Source: Sulfuricella sp.
GTDB lineage: Bacteria > Pseudomonadota > Gammaproteobacteria > Burkholderiales > Sulfuricellaceae
Direction: 5' to 3'
Length of the DNA stretch: 64,000 nt
NCBI GenBank assembly: GCA_023266195.1
Contig: JAHFRP010000008.1
Coordinates: 62,001-126,000, forward strand
Part shown: positions 18,028 through 28,501 of the stretch, one piece after another
Layout: every line of letters starts with the position of its first letter
How positions within the stretch are numbered: the first letter of the stretch is position 1
Program-made: the position numbers and the translations under genes
Notes under the pieces: generated by a model
Databases searched by the model: none
The model's input: the letters and a program-made list of their open reading frames with translations, nothing else
Told to the model about the DNA's origin: nothing

Positions 18028-18665
18028 TGGATAAATTCACCCGCCTCGACGGCCTGGTGGCGCCGATGGACCGCGCCAACGTGGATACCGACGCGATCAT
18101 TCCCAAGCAGTTCCTGAAGTCCATCAAGCGCAGCGGCTTCGGACCCAACCTGTTCGACGAGTGGCGCTACCTCGACCACGGCGAGCCGGGCATGGACAAC
18201 AGCCGGCGTCCGCTCAACCCGAATTTCGCGCTCAACCAGCCGCGCTACCGGGGTGCGCAGATCTTGCTGGCGCGCGAGAATTTCGGTTGCGGATCGAGCC
18301 GCGAGCATGCGCCGTGGGCGCTGGAGGATTACGGCTTTCGCGCGATCGTCGCGCCGAGCTTCGCCGATATCTTTTTCAACAATTGCTTCAAGAATGGCCT
18401 GCTGCCGATCGTGCTGTCCGCCGACAAGGTGGATGCGCTGTTCCGCGAGGCCGCGGCGCAGGAAGGCTACCGGCTGACGGTGGACCTGGAAGCGCAGACG
18501 GTTTCCACGCCGTCGGGCCAGGTTTTCGGCTTCGAAGTGGACAGCTTCCGCAAGTTCTGTCTGCTCAACGGCCTGGACGACATCGGCCTGACCTTGCAGA
18601 ACGCGGACAAGATCAGGGCTTACGAGGATCGGCGCAAGGTTGAAGCGCCGTGGTTGTTTGCCTGA
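18027..18665 (+). CDS. leuD: 3-isopropylmalate dehydratase small subunit
   Basis: 212 residues. Partner of LeuC, supplying the swivelling domain of the isomerase. Conserved [24 protein letters not shown], the active-site loop [33 protein letters not shown] and [11 protein letters not shown]. Normal length. GTG start at 18027 shares its G with the entericidin TAG stop, so translation is coupled. Confidence 0.96.
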   Translation: MDKFTRLDGLVAPMDRANVDTDAIIPKQFLKSIKRSGFGPNLFDEWRYLDHGEPGMDNSRRPLNPNFALNQPRYRGAQILLARENFGCGSSREHAPWALEDYGFRAIVAPSFADIFFNNCFKNGLLPIVLSADKVDALFREAAAQEGYRLTVDLEAQTVSTPSGQVFGFEVDSFRKFCLLNGLDDIGLTLQNADKIRAYEDRRKVEAPWLFA

Positions 18666-18683
18666 ATCCAGGTGATGTAAAAG

Positions 18684-18974
18684 ATGAGACTTTCCGAAGC
18701 CGAGGCCGCAGTCATCCGCCAAGCCGTCGCCGAATCCTTCGGCAGCGGCGCACGCGTGCGTCTGTTCGGTTCTCGTGCTGACGACGCCGGGCGGGGCGGG
18801 GATGTGGATTTGTATGTCGAGCCCAGCGGGCGCGACGATCTTTACCGGCGGCGCATTCATTGCCTGGCGCGGCTGGCGGCGCGGCTGCCCTATCCCGTCG
18901 ATCTGGTGGTGGCGGACGAGGAGGGACTGCGTCCGATCGACCGCGTCGCCATGGCCATGGGGGTGGAATTGTGA
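18684..18974 (+). CDS. MNT-type nucleotidyltransferase domain protein
   Basis: 96 residues. Minimal nucleotidyltransferase fold with GSRADDAGRGGDVDLYVEPS (GS...DVD metal-binding pattern, ~29-48) and a later VDLVVADEE. MNT proteins usually pair with HEPN toxins and silence them by adding AMP. No full-length HEPN gene follows, so this is an orphan. It lies 18 bases after leuD within the leucine operon. ATG 18684; ribosome site weak (AGGTGATG). Confidence 0.75.
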   Translation: MRLSEAEAAVIRQAVAESFGSGARVRLFGSRADDAGRGGDVDLYVEPSGRDDLYRRRIHCLARLAARLPYPVDLVVADEEGLRPIDRVAMAMGVEL

Positions 18975-19063
18975 CCCTGACCGGCCGCGCCGACCTGATT
19001 GCCGCGCTGCGCACTGGCGGCATTGCAGGATTTCTGCCGCCGTACCTATCCGGAATAAAATAG
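18971..19063 (+). other. Short ORF (30 residues) after the MNT gene, possible partner remnant
   Basis: GTG at 18971 overlaps the MNT stop (GTGA), the usual coupling seen between MNT and its partner. The ORF reads MTLTGRADLIAALRTGGIAG then ten more residues and stops. It is too short to be a HEPN toxin, so it may be the 5' remnant of one. This is inference from position only. Confidence 0.3.
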
Positions 19064-19089
19064 CTTTTAAAAAGTGAGAGATTGAAATA

Positions 19090-20154
19090 ATGAAAATCGC
19101 AGTTTTGCCGGGTGACGGCATCGGTCCGGAAATCGTCGCCCAGGCGGTGAAGGTGCTGGAAGCGCTGGCCAGCGACGGCCTCAAGATGGAGATGGAGCAG
19201 GCGCCTATCGGCGGTGCGGGCTACGACGCGGCGGGCGACCCGCTGCCGGCGGCGACGCTGAAGCTGGCGCAGGAGGCCGACGCGGTGCTGCTCGGCGCGG
19301 TCGGCGGCTGGAACTATGACACCCTGCCGCGGCCGATGCGCCCGGAACAGGGTCTGCTGCGCATCCGCAAGGAGCTCAGCCTGTTCGCCAACCTGCGCCC
19401 GGCGCTGCTTTACCCGGAACTGGCCGACGCCTCGACCTTGAAGCCGGAAGTGGTTTCCGGCCTCGACATCATGATCGTGCGCGAACTCACCGGCGACATC
19501 TACTTCGGCCAGCCGCGCGGCATCCACGTCAACGAAAAGGGCGAGCGCGAAGGCTACAACACCATGCGCTACTCGGAGTCGGAAATCCGCCGCATCGCCC
19601 ATGTCGCGTTCGGCATCGCCGCCAAGCGCAACCGCAAGGTGTGTTCGGTGGACAAGGCCAACGTACTGGAAACCACCGAGCTGTGGCGCCAGGTCATGAT
19701 CGAAGTGGCCAAGGAATACCCGCAGGTCGAGCTGTCCCACATGTATGTGGACAACGCCGCCATGCAGCTGGTGCGTGCGCCCAAGCAGTTCGACGTGATC
19801 GTCACCGGCAACATCTTCGGCGATATCCTGTCGGACGAGGCATCGATGCTCACCGGCTCGATCGGCATGCTGCCTTCGGCCTCGCTCGACGCCGACAACA
19901 AGGGCATGTACGAGCCGAGCCACGGCTCCGCGCCGGACATTGCCGGCCAGGACATCGCCAACCCGCTCGCCACCATCCTGTCGGCGGCGATGATGCTGCG
20001 CTACACCTTCAATCTCGAAGAAGCGGCGCTGCGTGTCGAAGGCGCGGTGAAGAAGGTGCTGGCGCAAGGCCTGCGCACCGCCGACATTCATGTCGAGGGT
20101 ACGCGGAAGGTGTCGTGCAGCGGGATGGGCGATGCGGTGGTAGCGACTTTATGA
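19090..20154 (+). CDS. leuB: 3-isopropylmalate dehydrogenase
   Basis: 354 residues. NAD-dependent oxidative decarboxylation of 3-isopropylmalate. Signatures: [80 protein letters not shown], and the metal/NAD site [26 protein letters not shown] with [18 protein letters not shown]. Length normal. Fourth functional gene of the leucine cluster. Confidence 0.97.
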   Translation: MKIAVLPGDGIGPEIVAQAVKVLEALASDGLKMEMEQAPIGGAGYDAAGDPLPAATLKLAQEADAVLLGAVGGWNYDTLPRPMRPEQGLLRIRKELSLFANLRPALLYPELADASTLKPEVVSGLDIMIVRELTGDIYFGQPRGIHVNEKGEREGYNTMRYSESEIRRIAHVAFGIAAKRNRKVCSVDKANVLETTELWRQVMIEVAKEYPQVELSHMYVDNAAMQLVRAPKQFDVIVTGNIFGDILSDEASMLTGSIGMLPSASLDADNKGMYEPSHGSAPDIAGQDIANPLATILSAAMMLRYTFNLEEAALRVEGAVKKVLAQGLRTADIHVEGTRKVSCSGMGDAVVATL

Positions 20155-20163
20155 TTTTTTCAA

Positions 20164-20235
20164 ACCGCGGAGGACGCGGAGGACGCAGAGGTTATGATTG
20201 TGCTTTTCCTCCGCGTCCTCTGCGTACTCCGCGGT
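20164..20235. repeat. Inverted repeat pair (CCGCGGAGGACGCGGAGG family) between leuB and asd
   Basis: Left arm 20164-20191 (ACCGCGGAGGACGCGGAGGA...) and right arm 20208-20235 are near-perfect complements around 16 bases. A second pair of the same family sits between dnaK and dnaJ at 47520-47598. The unit is built from tandem GGAGGACGC blocks, as the CACAGAG family is from CAGAGAACA blocks. It can fold into a long hairpin only 25 bases before the asd start. Confidence 0.8.
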
Positions 20236-20260
20236 AAATTGCTTCTTTGAGGATAGAAAC

Positions 20261-21373
20261 ATGATGCGAGTAGGTTTGGTTGGTTGGCGCGGCATGGTGG
20301 GTTCGGTGCTGATGCAGCGCATGCGCGAGGAAGGCGATTTCAACGTCATCGACCCGGTGTTCTTCACCACTTCCAACGTGGGCGGCAAGGGGCCGGACAT
20401 CGGCAAGGACGTTCCCGCGTTGAAAGACGCCAGGAATATCGACGAGCTGAAGGCGATGGACGCCATCATTTCCTGCCAGGGCGGCGATTACACCAAGGAA
20501 GTGTACGGCGACCTGCGCGCCGCCGGCTGGAACGGCTACTGGATCGATGCGGCATCCACGCTGCGCATGAAGGACGACGCCATCATCATCCTCGACCCGG
20601 TCAACAAGAACGTGATCAAGGGCGGCCTGGCCGAGGGAGTGAAGACTTACGTCGGCGGCAACTGCACGGTTTCCCTGATGCTGATGGCGATCGGCGGCCT
20701 GTTCGACCAGGGGCTGATCGAATGGATCAGCCCGATGACCTACCAGGCCGCTTCCGGCGCCGGTGCGCGCAACATGCGCGAGCTGATCCAGCAGATGGGC
20801 GCGGTCAACGGCGAAGTGAAGGCGCTGCTGGACGACCCGGCTTCGGCGATTCTCGAAATCGACAAGAAAGTGGCCGATTTCATCCGCTCCGACCGCTATC
20901 CGGTGGATGCGTGGCCGGTGCCCCTGGCCGGCTCGCTGATCCCGTGGATCGACGTGGCGCTCGAATCCGGCCAGAGCAAGGAGGAATGGAAAGCCCAGGT
21001 CGAGTGCAACAAGATTCTCGGCCGTTCGGGCAACCAGATTCCGATCGACGGCCTGTGCGTGCGCATCGGCGCGATGCGCTGCCACAGTCAGGCGCTGACC
21101 ATCAAGATGACCAGGGACGTTCCGCTGGACGAGATTCACGGCATCATCGCCGCGCACAACGACTGGGTAAAAGTGGTGCCCAACGACCGCGAGATCTCCA
21201 TGCGCGAACTGACGCCCGCCGCCGTGACCGGCACCCTGACCGTGCCGGTGGGACGGATGCGCAAGCTCAACATGGGGCCGCAGTATCTGTCCGCCTTCAC
21301 CGTCGGCGACCAGTTGCTGTGGGGCGCCGCCGAGCCGCTGCGCCGCATGCTGCGCATCCTGATCGAAGCCTGA
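20261..21373 (+). CDS. asd: Aspartate-semialdehyde dehydrogenase
   Basis: 370 residues. Reduces aspartyl phosphate to aspartate semialdehyde, the branch to lysine, methionine and threonine. Gammaproteobacterial/betaproteobacterial type: [18 protein letters not shown] nucleotide motif, FFTTSNVGG, catalytic Cys in [17 protein letters not shown], and [16 protein letters not shown]. Two adjacent ATGs (20261, 20264) after TGAGGATAG; the first is used. Linked to leuB as is typical in this group. Confidence 0.97.
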   Translation: MMRVGLVGWRGMVGSVLMQRMREEGDFNVIDPVFFTTSNVGGKGPDIGKDVPALKDARNIDELKAMDAIISCQGGDYTKEVYGDLRAAGWNGYWIDAASTLRMKDDAIIILDPVNKNVIKGGLAEGVKTYVGGNCTVSLMLMAIGGLFDQGLIEWISPMTYQAASGAGARNMRELIQQMGAVNGEVKALLDDPASAILEIDKKVADFIRSDRYPVDAWPVPLAGSLIPWIDVALESGQSKEEWKAQVECNKILGRSGNQIPIDGLCVRIGAMRCHSQALTIKMTRDVPLDEIHGIIAAHNDWVKVVPNDREISMRELTPAAVTGTLTVPVGRMRKLNMGPQYLSAFTVGDQLLWGAAEPLRRMLRILIEA

Positions 21374-21441
21374 TTCCTGCCGCGCCCGTCCCGGCTGCGC
21401 CTTGCAGCGTTGGCCCGGAGCTTGCCGGATTTGAAAATCGG

Positions 21442-21478
21442 AGCGAAAAACCGGCAGGCTGGTTCGGGTTTTTTCGCT
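21442..21478. terminator. Hairpin with T-rich arm after asd
   Basis: AGCGAAAAACC (21442-21452) pairs with GGTTTTTTCGCT (21467-21478), giving a stem followed by more T residues. A second similar block (CCGGCAGGCT...TTCGGGTTTTTTCG) at 21501-21530 repeats the 21451-21480 sequence. The two probably end the leucine/asd transcript. The rest of 21374-21665 is the fimV upstream region with no gene. Confidence 0.6.
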
Positions 21479-21665
21479 TTTGCAACGATTTTCATCGAGT
21501 CCGGCAGGCTTTCGGGTTTTTTCGTTTTTTCCCGGCGAAACATTACAAATTTGTAAACGATTTGCCTACTTGCAGCAGAATGTAATGTCCAATATAAGCT
21601 TGCATCCCTAACTCCATGATGTTAATTTAGTTACGCTGAGCCGAACAATCTATTGAAGGTGGCGC

Positions 21666-24551
21666 ATGGATCGGAAACATAGAACAAAAGCCTGGGTGAC
21701 TGCCGGCGTCATGCTGTTGGCCTCGGCGTCGGCGTTCTCTGCCGGGCTGGGCCGGCTGACGGTGACATCGACGCTGGGCCAGCCGTTTCGGGGGGAAATC
21801 GAGCTCCTGGCGGTGGACAAGAAAGATCTCGGTTCCATTCGCGCCAATTTCGCGTCGCAGGAGGCTTTCAAGGAAGCGCACATCGACCGTTCCCCCGCGC
21901 TCTCGGCCATCCGCTTCAGCGTGGAGCAAAAGAAGAACGGGGAGCCTTACCTCAAGGTTACTTCCACCAAGCCGATCGACGACCCCTTCCTGGACATGCT
22001 GGTGGAAATCGACTGGCCGTCCGGGCGCCTGGTGCGCGAATATACCGTTTTGCTCGATCCGCCGGGCTACGGCGGCGCCCAGGAAGCCGTTGCGCCCGTT
22101 GCCCCGCCGCTGACCAAGTCGCTTCCGTCTGCCGGTGTCGAGCGGCCGGCTACGGCCAACGCGGCTGGTGCCCCCGCTGAGGAAGCGGCACCCGAAGCAG
22201 GGACGAGTCCACTCCCAGGCAAGAAACCGCAGGCCAAGGTCAAGAGGGCTGGCGCCGAGGAAGGGAAGTCCGCCAGCGAAACCTATGGGCCGGTCAAGAA
22301 GGGCGAGAACCTGTCCGGCATCGCCACCAGCCTGAAACCCGAAGGCGTCAGCCTGGACCAGATGCTGGTAGCGCTGTTCCAGTCCAATAAACAGGCGTTC
22401 AGCGGCGCCAACATGAACCGGCTGAAGTCCGGCCAGATTTTGCGCATGCCCGAAGCCGCGCAGGTTGAAGCGGTAGACAACAACGAAGCCATCAAGCAGG
22501 TGAAAGTGCAGTCTGCCGACTGGAATGCCTATCGGCAAAAGCTGGCGGCGGCCGCGGCCGAAGCCCGGCCGGCGCAGGAAGAAGCGGCCAAACAGTCCGC
22601 CAGCGGAAAAATCACCACCGCCGTCGAAGACAAGGGCGCTCTCGTCAAGGAGCCCTCCAGGGACGTGCTGAAACTGTCCAGGAGCGAAGGTGCGGGTGGC
22701 GCGAAGGCGGGCGCCGGCGCCGACAAGGAAATGCAGGGGATGAAGGCCCAGGTTCAGGCCTTGCAGGAGGAAGCGACGGCAAAGGACAAGGCGGTCAAGG
22801 AAGCCAACCAGCGCATCGCCGCCCTGGAGAAAAATATCAGGGATATGCAGACGCTTCTGGCGATGAAAAACCAGAGCCTTGCCGATTTGCAGAAACAGGC
22901 CGCCACCGCCAAGGCGCCGCCAGTCCAGGCCGCCAAGCAGGAGGAAAAGCCCGCAGCCAAGCCGGCGAAACCCGCGCCGGCCGCTACTCCGCCGAAACAG
23001 CCAGAGCCCTCGCTGCTGGATGAACTGACCGACAACCCGGTGTACCTGGGCGGCGGCGCGGCGGCTGTTTTGCTGCTCGGCCTGCTGGGCATGAAAACGC
23101 TGTCGGCCCGGCGGCGGCGGAATGTCTCCAGCTTTGAAGACAGCATCATGACCAGCGGCGACCTGAGGGCCAACACGGCCTTGGGCGGCACCGGCGGCGG
23201 CAGGGTTGACACCGGCGACACGTCCTTCCTCACCGATTTCAGCAAGGCCGGGCTGGGCTCGATCGACACCAACGAGGTCGATCCGATCGCCGAAGCCGAA
23301 GTGTACATGGCCTACGGCAGAGACGCTCAGGCCGAGGAGATACTCAAGGAAGCGCTGACGAAGGATCCTCATCGCCACGAGATCCGCCTCAAGTTGCTGG
23401 AAATCTATGCCGGACGCAAAAATCCGAACGCGTTCGAGGCCGTGGCCGGCGAAATGTATGCCGCGCTGGGCGGCCAGGCCGGCACGATCTGGGACAAGGC
23501 AGCCGGGATGGGGCGCGTGCTGGACCCGGATAATCCGCTATACGCGGAGAAAGTTGTTGCCGCGGCGGAGGCTTCCTACGATAAAACCATGATCGTGGCG
23601 GGCGGCACCGCCGGCCTGATCGCCGCAGCCGATCAAGACGTGATGCTGGACCTGGGCGAGTCGGGGATCGTTGAAGATGCGGCGACCGATCTGGACTTCG
23701 ATCTCGATATCGGCGCGCCGGAAGCCGAAGCCAGAACGGATATCCCGCTGGAGGCTGAACCGGCTGTGGCTGACGTGGAGTTCGATTTCGACCTGGGCGC
23801 GTTCGCCGAGGCCAAACCCGCGGTGCCGGAAGCGCTCGCGGAAGAATCCGCCGCGCCAGCCGCCGAAGCCGGGCTTGATTTCAACCTGGATCTGGGTGCT
23901 GTAGAAATTGCCTCGGATGCGCCGGCCGAACCCGCCGAAGAGCAGGAAAGCGTGATGGAGTTCGATCTGGGCGCGCTGATCCAGGCTGCGCCGGAGCCCG
24001 CGCCTGCCCCGATCGTTGCGGAAGCGGCTGCCGCAGTGGAACCGGCCCCCGCCGAGGACCTGATTAGCGCCGAATCCTGGCGCGACGAGGTGATGAGCTT
24101 CGAACCCGGCAGCTTTGCCGCCAACGAAACCACGGTGCTGGAACTGCCCGATTTTCCCGCGGACGACGAAATCTTGCAGCCAGAGGGCGAGATCGAATCG
24201 ATCGAACTCACCGCGCCGCCAGCCGAAGCGCCATCGCTGGATTTCGATTTCAGCCTTGGATCGGAGGAGGCGGCGCCAGCGGCCTCCGCGCCAAAAGAAG
24301 CGCCGCACGAACTCGATCTTTCCGGCATCAGCCTGGAAATGGACGGGCTGCCTTCTCCGGTCGCGCCTTTCGAGACTGCAATGGCCGACGATTTCGTCGG
24401 CCAGGAAGTTTCCACCAAGCTCGACCTGGCGAAAGCCTACAGCGACATGGGTGACAAGGAAGGCGCACGGGAAATTCTGCAGGAAGTGCTCAAGGAGGGT
24501 ACGGCTGAACAGCAGGATGAAGCGCGGACGCTGATCGCCGAATTGGGTTGA
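21666..24551 (+). CDS. fimV: FimV-type pilus assembly / polar hub protein
   Basis: 961 residues. Inner-membrane protein with a large periplasmic N-terminus, needed for type IV pilus function and twitching. Signal segment (~8-26), conserved [23 protein letters not shown] domain, LysM-like peptidoglycan-binding part ([17 protein letters not shown] ... [13 protein letters not shown], ~205-260), coiled coil (~345-410), Pro/Ala/Lys linker, a transmembrane helix ([20 protein letters not shown], ~460-480), an acidic repeat-rich cytoplasmic region, and the C-terminal FimV motif ([20 protein letters not shown]). ATG 21666 after GAAGGTGG. Confidence 0.93.
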   Translation: MDRKHRTKAWVTAGVMLLASASAFSAGLGRLTVTSTLGQPFRGEIELLAVDKKDLGSIRANFASQEAFKEAHIDRSPALSAIRFSVEQKKNGEPYLKVTSTKPIDDPFLDMLVEIDWPSGRLVREYTVLLDPPGYGGAQEAVAPVAPPLTKSLPSAGVERPATANAAGAPAEEAAPEAGTSPLPGKKPQAKVKRAGAEEGKSASETYGPVKKGENLSGIATSLKPEGVSLDQMLVALFQSNKQAFSGANMNRLKSGQILRMPEAAQVEAVDNNEAIKQVKVQSADWNAYRQKLAAAAAEARPAQEEAAKQSASGKITTAVEDKGALVKEPSRDVLKLSRSEGAGGAKAGAGADKEMQGMKAQVQALQEEATAKDKAVKEANQRIAALEKNIRDMQTLLAMKNQSLADLQKQAATAKAPPVQAAKQEEKPAAKPAKPAPAATPPKQPEPSLLDELTDNPVYLGGGAAAVLLLGLLGMKTLSARRRRNVSSFEDSIMTSGDLRANTALGGTGGGRVDTGDTSFLTDFSKAGLGSIDTNEVDPIAEAEVYMAYGRDAQAEEILKEALTKDPHRHEIRLKLLEIYAGRKNPNAFEAVAGEMYAALGGQAGTIWDKAAGMGRVLDPDNPLYAEKVVAAAEASYDKTMIVAGGTAGLIAAADQDVMLDLGESGIVEDAATDLDFDLDIGAPEAEARTDIPLEAEPAVADVEFDFDLGAFAEAKPAVPEALAEESAAPAAEAGLDFNLDLGAVEIASDAPAEPAEEQESVMEFDLGALIQAAPEPAPAPIVAEAAAAVEPAPAEDLISAESWRDEVMSFEPGSFAANETTVLELPDFPADDEILQPEGEIESIELTAPPAEAPSLDFDFSLGSEEAAPAASAPKEAPHELDLSGISLEMDGLPSPVAPFETAMADDFVGQEVSTKLDLAKAYSDMGDKEGAREILQEVLKEGTAEQQDEARTLIAELG

Positions 24552-25210
24552 TGTCGGCCGGGAAGCCGCCATCGGGCGCCGCTGGGGTTCACCCCGCCAG
24601 CCTGATTTCGATCTGGCTGGGTTTCGCGTTGTGCATTCCCTGGTTGCGGGCGCAGGATCTGGCGGTTGTCGCCGGCGTCCTGATCGTTGCGCTCCTGCTC
24701 GGGCGTTCTCCCGATTTCTTCAAACTGTTGCGCCGCACCCGCTGGCTGCTGCTTTCCCTGATCCTGGTTTATGCCTTTGCCACGCCGGGCGAGTCCCTGG
24801 TCCCGGCTTTCGGCGACTACGGCCCCAGCCGCGAGGGCTTGTTTTCAGGTGGCCTGCAGGCGCTGCGGCTGGCGGCGCTGCTCGCCGGGCTGGCGGCCCT
24901 GCTGAGCGGCGCCTCCCGCGACCGGATCCTGGCCGGCCTGTATTTTCTGCTGCACCCCCTTTCCCGGCTACGGGTGGATATCGACCGGATTGCCGCGCGC
25001 GTCTGGTTGACACTGTATTACGCCGAGCAGAGGGAGCTGGGGCGTCCGCGCGAATGGCGCGAGGCATTTCGCGCGGCGCTGGACGAAGAGGGCGGCGGGG
25101 AAAATCCGGTCGTCAGCCTGGAAATCGGCCACCTTTCCGGGCTGGATTATTTTGCGCTCGCTTTGGGCGCGTTGCTGCTGGGCCTTCTGGTGGCGCGAGG
25201 GGCAGCATGA
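24551..25210 (+). CDS. Integral membrane protein, possible CbiQ/EcfT-like transmembrane component
   Basis: 219 residues with four to five hydrophobic segments ([57 protein letters not shown], and a C-terminal [16 protein letters not shown]). The middle part ([20 protein letters not shown] then [14 protein letters not shown]) is reminiscent of energy-coupling factor T subunits. No ECF ATPase is adjacent, so this assignment is tentative. ATG 24551 overlaps the fimV stop (TGATG), and its own stop overlaps truA (ATGA), so all three are coupled. Confidence 0.55.
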   Translation: MSAGKPPSGAAGVHPASLISIWLGFALCIPWLRAQDLAVVAGVLIVALLLGRSPDFFKLLRRTRWLLLSLILVYAFATPGESLVPAFGDYGPSREGLFSGGLQALRLAALLAGLAALLSGASRDRILAGLYFLLHPLSRLRVDIDRIAARVWLTLYYAEQRELGRPREWREAFRAALDEEGGGENPVVSLEIGHLSGLDYFALALGALLLGLLVARGAA

Positions 25211-25992
25211 GAATTGCGCTGGGCATCGAGTATGACGGCAGCCGCTTCTGCGGCTGGCAGAGCCAGCCTTCCGCCTGCGGGGTGCAGGATGCGCTGGAGC
25301 GCGCACTGGCGCAAATTGCCGGGGAGGCTGTCCGGGTAGTGACGGCGGGGCGCACCGATACCGGCGTGCATGCGCTGCATCAGGTCGTCCATTTCGATAC
25401 CGGCGCGGCACGGCCGGACACCGCCTGGGTGCGCGGCGCCAACGCTTTCCTGCCGGCAAGCGTCGCCGTGCTGTGGGCGCGGCCGGTCGGCGACGAATTT
25501 CATGCGCGCTTCAGTGCCGTGTCGCGCCGCTACATCTACCTGCTGCTCAACCACCCGGTGCGCAACGCCCTCTTTGCCGGCAAGGCCGGCTGGTTTCACG
25601 CCCCGCTCGACGTGGCGGCGATGCAGGCCGGCGCGCGGCATCTGCTCGGCGAGCACGATTTTTCCGCCTTCCGCGCCGCCGAGTGCCAGGCCAAGTCGCC
25701 GGTGAAGCAGATGCAGCGGATCGAAATCAGCCGCCGCGGCGACTGCATCCTGTTCGACCTCACCGCCAACGCCTTTCTGCACCACATGGTGCGCAACCTG
25801 GTCGGCAGCCTGGTGTACGTCGGCAAGGGAAAGCATGCGCCCGACTGGATCGGCAGCCTGCTGACGGGGCGCGACCGCACCCTGGCCGCGCCGACCTTTG
25901 CGCCCGACGGACTGTACCTGGCCAGCATCGGTTACGAGCCGAGATGGAACATTCCGATCTCGGCCAGATTGCCGGACTTGGTGTTTCGATAA
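25207..25992 (+). CDS. truA: tRNA pseudouridine(38-40) synthase
   Basis: 261 residues. Isomerises uridines 38-40 in the anticodon stem. Conserved [15 protein letters not shown], catalytic Asp in [20 protein letters not shown] (about residue 50), [18 protein letters not shown], and [21 protein letters not shown]. Normal length. Position fimV-(membrane protein)-truA-trpF is the classical order in proteobacteria. Confidence 0.97.
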   Translation: MRIALGIEYDGSRFCGWQSQPSACGVQDALERALAQIAGEAVRVVTAGRTDTGVHALHQVVHFDTGAARPDTAWVRGANAFLPASVAVLWARPVGDEFHARFSAVSRRYIYLLLNHPVRNALFAGKAGWFHAPLDVAAMQAGARHLLGEHDFSAFRAAECQAKSPVKQMQRIEISRRGDCILFDLTANAFLHHMVRNLVGSLVYVGKGKHAPDWIGSLLTGRDRTLAAPTFAPDGLYLASIGYEPRWNIPISARLPDLVFR

Positions 25993-26012
25993 TCCTTAAA
26001 ACCTCAGTTCAA

Positions 26013-26132
26013 GCCACAGAGAACACAGAGATGAAACGGGTTTTGGGACCCTTTTACATTCGCCGGATGGATGAGAACAGTCCGCCCGTCAACCCCTTGT
26101 TTTTCCTCTGTGAACTCTGTGTTCTCTGTGGC
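26013..26132. repeat. Inverted CACAGAG repeat pair between truA and trpF
   Basis: GCCACAGAGAACACAGAG at 26013-26030 is exactly complementary to 26115-26132; the matching flanks extend the arms somewhat. It separates truA from trpF by a long potential hairpin, which may attenuate or process the transcript. Same family as 698-823 and 11890-11932. Confidence 0.8.
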
Positions 26133-26182
26133 TAAATGTTTTTTATAGGATTAAACTCCTCACTTTTGCCCGAATTTCCGGT

Positions 26183-26803
26183 ATGACCCGAGTCAAGATT
26201 TGCGGCATCACTCGCAACGAGGACGCGCTGGCCTGCGCCCACGCCGGTGCGGACGCCGTCGGGCTGGTGTTTTACCCGCCCAGTCCGCGTTACGTGGAAG
26301 TCGCCCGAGCGGCGGAAATCGCTGGCGTCCTGCCGCCCTTCGTTTCGACTGTCGGCCTGTTCGTCAACCCGACGGCGGAAGCGCTGCGTGCCGTGCTGGG
26401 CGAGATGCACCTCGACCTGCTGCAATTCCACGGCGACGAGCCGCCGGAATTCTGCGCCGGCTTCGGCGTGCCCTGGCTCAAGGCGGTGCGCGTCAAAGCC
26501 GGGCTGGATTTGGTACAATACGCGTTTCGCTATCGGCAGGCCAAGGGCCTGCTGCTCGATGCCTATGTCGAAGGCACGCCGGGCGGGACGGGCTTATCCT
26601 TCGACTGGAGCCTGATTCCGGCCGAATTGCCCCTGCCGGTGGTGCTGTCCGGGGGGCTGGAGCCGGCCAACGTGGCGCAAGCCGTCCAGCGCGTCAAACC
26701 ATGGGCGGTGGACGTGTCGAGCGGCGTCGAAGCGCGAAAAGGAATCAAGGATGCGACGAAAATCGCCGCGTTCATGGAGGGAGTGCGCAGTGCAGAAGTT
26801 TGA
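26183..26803 (+). CDS. trpF: Phosphoribosylanthranilate isomerase
   Basis: 206 residues, a TIM-barrel enzyme opening the ribose ring of N-(5-phosphoribosyl)anthranilate in tryptophan synthesis. [27 protein letters not shown] holds the general base Cys, with [22 protein letters not shown], the acid Asp in [17 protein letters not shown] and [12 protein letters not shown] 26183. Overlaps trpB by 14 bases. Confidence 0.96.
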   Translation: MTRVKICGITRNEDALACAHAGADAVGLVFYPPSPRYVEVARAAEIAGVLPPFVSTVGLFVNPTAEALRAVLGEMHLDLLQFHGDEPPEFCAGFGVPWLKAVRVKAGLDLVQYAFRYRQAKGLLLDAYVEGTPGGTGLSFDWSLIPAELPLPVVLSGGLEPANVAQAVQRVKPWAVDVSSGVEARKGIKDATKIAAFMEGVRSAEV

Positions 26804-28007
26804 TTCAACGCGGAAGTACGACATGCCGGACGTGTCCGGCCATTTCGGGCCTTATGGCGGGATATTCATGGCGGAAACGCTGATCACGGCCGTGGACGAA
26901 CTGCGCCAGCAGTATTTGCTGTATCGCGACGCCCCCGAATTCCAGGCCGAATTCGCCCACGAGCTGAAGCATTACGTCGGCCGCCCCAGCCCGATCTACC
27001 ACGCCAAAAACTGGACGGAGCGCCTCGGCGGCGCCCAAATCTACCTCAAGCGCGAGGATCTCAATCACACCGGCGCGCACAAGATCAACAACGCCATCGG
27101 CCAGGCGCTGCTTGCCCGCCGCATGGGCAAGAAGCGCGTCATCGCCGAAACCGGCGCCGGCATGCACGGGGTCGCGACCGCCACCGTGGCGGCGCGCTAC
27201 GGGCTGGAATGCGTGGTCTACATGGGCAGCGAGGACGTCAAGCGCCAGGCGCCCAACGTCTACCGCATGAAGCTTTTGGGCGCCACCGTGGTGCCGGTGG
27301 AATCCGGCTCGAAAACCCTGAAGGACGCCTGCAACGAAGCGATCCGCGACTGGGTCGCCAACGTCGAGAGCACGTTCTACGTTTTCGGCACCGCCGCCGG
27401 ACCCCATCCCTACCCGATGATGGTGCGCGATTTCCAGTCCATCATCGGCAAGGAAGCCAAACAGCAGATGCCGGAAATCACCGGGCGCCAGCCCGATGCC
27501 GTGATCGCCTGCGTCGGCGGCGGGTCCAATGCCATCGGTTTGTTTTACCCCTACATCGAGGACGCCGGCGTCAGGTTGATCGGCGTCGAAGCCGCCGGGC
27601 TCGGCCTGGAAACCGGCCGGCACGCGGCGCCCCTGAATGCCGGCACGCCCGGCGTGCTGCACGGCAACCGCGTCTATCTGGTGCAGGACGCCAACGGCCA
27701 GATCATCGAAACCCATTCCATTTCCGCCGGCCTGGATTACCCCGGCGTCGGCCCCGAGCATTGCTGGCTGAAGGACAGCGGCCGCGCCGAATACGTGGCG
27801 GTGACCGACGCTGAAGCGCTGCAAGCATTCCACGATCTGTGCCGCTTCGAAGGCATCATCCCGGCGCTGGAGTCGAGCCACGCCTTGGCTTACGCCGCCA
27901 AGCTCGCGCCCACCCTGCCGCGCGACCGCAACCTGCTGGTCAATCTGTCCGGCCGCGGCGACAAGGACATGAACACGGTGGCGGAGTTGTCGGGGATCAA
28001 GTTTTAG
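26790..28007 (+). CDS. trpB: Tryptophan synthase beta subunit
   Basis: 405 residues. PLP enzyme joining indole (from TrpA) and serine. Shows [14 protein letters not shown], the PLP lysine in [35 protein letters not shown], the phosphate-binding [12 protein letters not shown] and [14 protein letters not shown] 26790 is chosen because GGAGGG at 26777-26782 is well spaced; it overlaps the trpF end. An in-frame ATG at 26823 would be short of the usual N-terminus. Separated from trpA by an inserted hicAB pair. Confidence 0.96.
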   Translation: MQKFDSTRKYDMPDVSGHFGPYGGIFMAETLITAVDELRQQYLLYRDAPEFQAEFAHELKHYVGRPSPIYHAKNWTERLGGAQIYLKREDLNHTGAHKINNAIGQALLARRMGKKRVIAETGAGMHGVATATVAARYGLECVVYMGSEDVKRQAPNVYRMKLLGATVVPVESGSKTLKDACNEAIRDWVANVESTFYVFGTAAGPHPYPMMVRDFQSIIGKEAKQQMPEITGRQPDAVIACVGGGSNAIGLFYPYIEDAGVRLIGVEAAGLGLETGRHAAPLNAGTPGVLHGNRVYLVQDANGQIIETHSISAGLDYPGVGPEHCWLKDSGRAEYVAVTDAEALQAFHDLCRFEGIIPALESSHALAYAAKLAPTLPRDRNLLVNLSGRGDKDMNTVAELSGIKF

Positions 28008-28009
28008 GC

Positions 28010-28264
28010 ATGGGTGGCCACGATAAGCTGCTGGTCCAGGTTTTGCGCGGCTTGTCGGACAGCAACATTGGATTTGATGAATTGTGCGGCTTGCTGTGTT
28101 ACCTTGGATTCGACAAGAGGGTACGCGGTAGCCATCACGTTTTCCGCAAGGCAGGCGTGCCGGAGTTGATCAACTTGCAAAGAGATGGCGCCAAGGCTAA
28201 ACCTTATCAAGTGAGACAAGTGCGCAATATCATTCTCCAGTACCGGCTGGGAGGGAGTTTGTAA
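28010..28264 (+). CDS. hicA: HicA-like toxin inside the trp operon
   Basis: 84 residues. HicA fold with the catalytic-type His in RVRGSHHVFRKAGV and the terminal KPYQVRQVRNIILQYRLGG helix. Predicted ribosome-associated mRNA interferase. Begins three bases after the trpB stop and overlaps hicB by one base (TAATG). The pair has the HicA-HicB order and short form common in bacteria. Expression would follow the tryptophan genes unless an internal promoter exists. Confidence 0.85.
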   Translation: MGGHDKLLVQVLRGLSDSNIGFDELCGLLCYLGFDKRVRGSHHVFRKAGVPELINLQRDGAKAKPYQVRQVRNIILQYRLGGSL

Positions 28265-28476
28265 TGGATAGATATGAAATCATTCTCTACTGGAGCGACG
28301 AGGATCAAGCGTTCATCGCGGACGTACCGGAGCTGCCGGGCTGCATGGCGCATGGGGAAAGCCAGGAGGCCGCACTGGCCAATGTAAAGCAGGCGATGCA
28401 GTTGTGGATCGATACCGCCGGTGAGTTTGGCGACCCTGTGCCGCAACCAAAGGGACATCGTTTGATGTTTGCATAA
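28264..28476 (+). CDS. hicB: HicB-like antitoxin inside the trp operon
   Basis: 70 residues: the HicB partial RNase H-like domain only ([46 protein letters not shown]). It lacks the C-terminal DNA-binding domain seen in the longer HicB at 12007-12342, so it probably does not repress on its own. ATG overlaps the hicA stop. It ends 25 bases before trpA. Confidence 0.87.
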   Translation: MDRYEIILYWSDEDQAFIADVPELPGCMAHGESQEAALANVKQAMQLWIDTAGEFGDPVPQPKGHRLMFA

Positions 28477-28501
28477 ATCTGAAATAATCACGAATAACAC
28501 T

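Noticed and set aside
16680-19184. Very long minus-strand open frame (834 codons) opposite leuC-leuD
   Set aside because: It lies over well-supported leucine genes, has low-complexity Arg/His/Gly-rich composition and no motif; a side effect of high GC.
20164-20235. GGAGGACGC tandem blocks as a CRISPR or minisatellite
   Set aside because: Only two inverted arms with internal periodicity and no spacers; better described as an inverted dispersed repeat.
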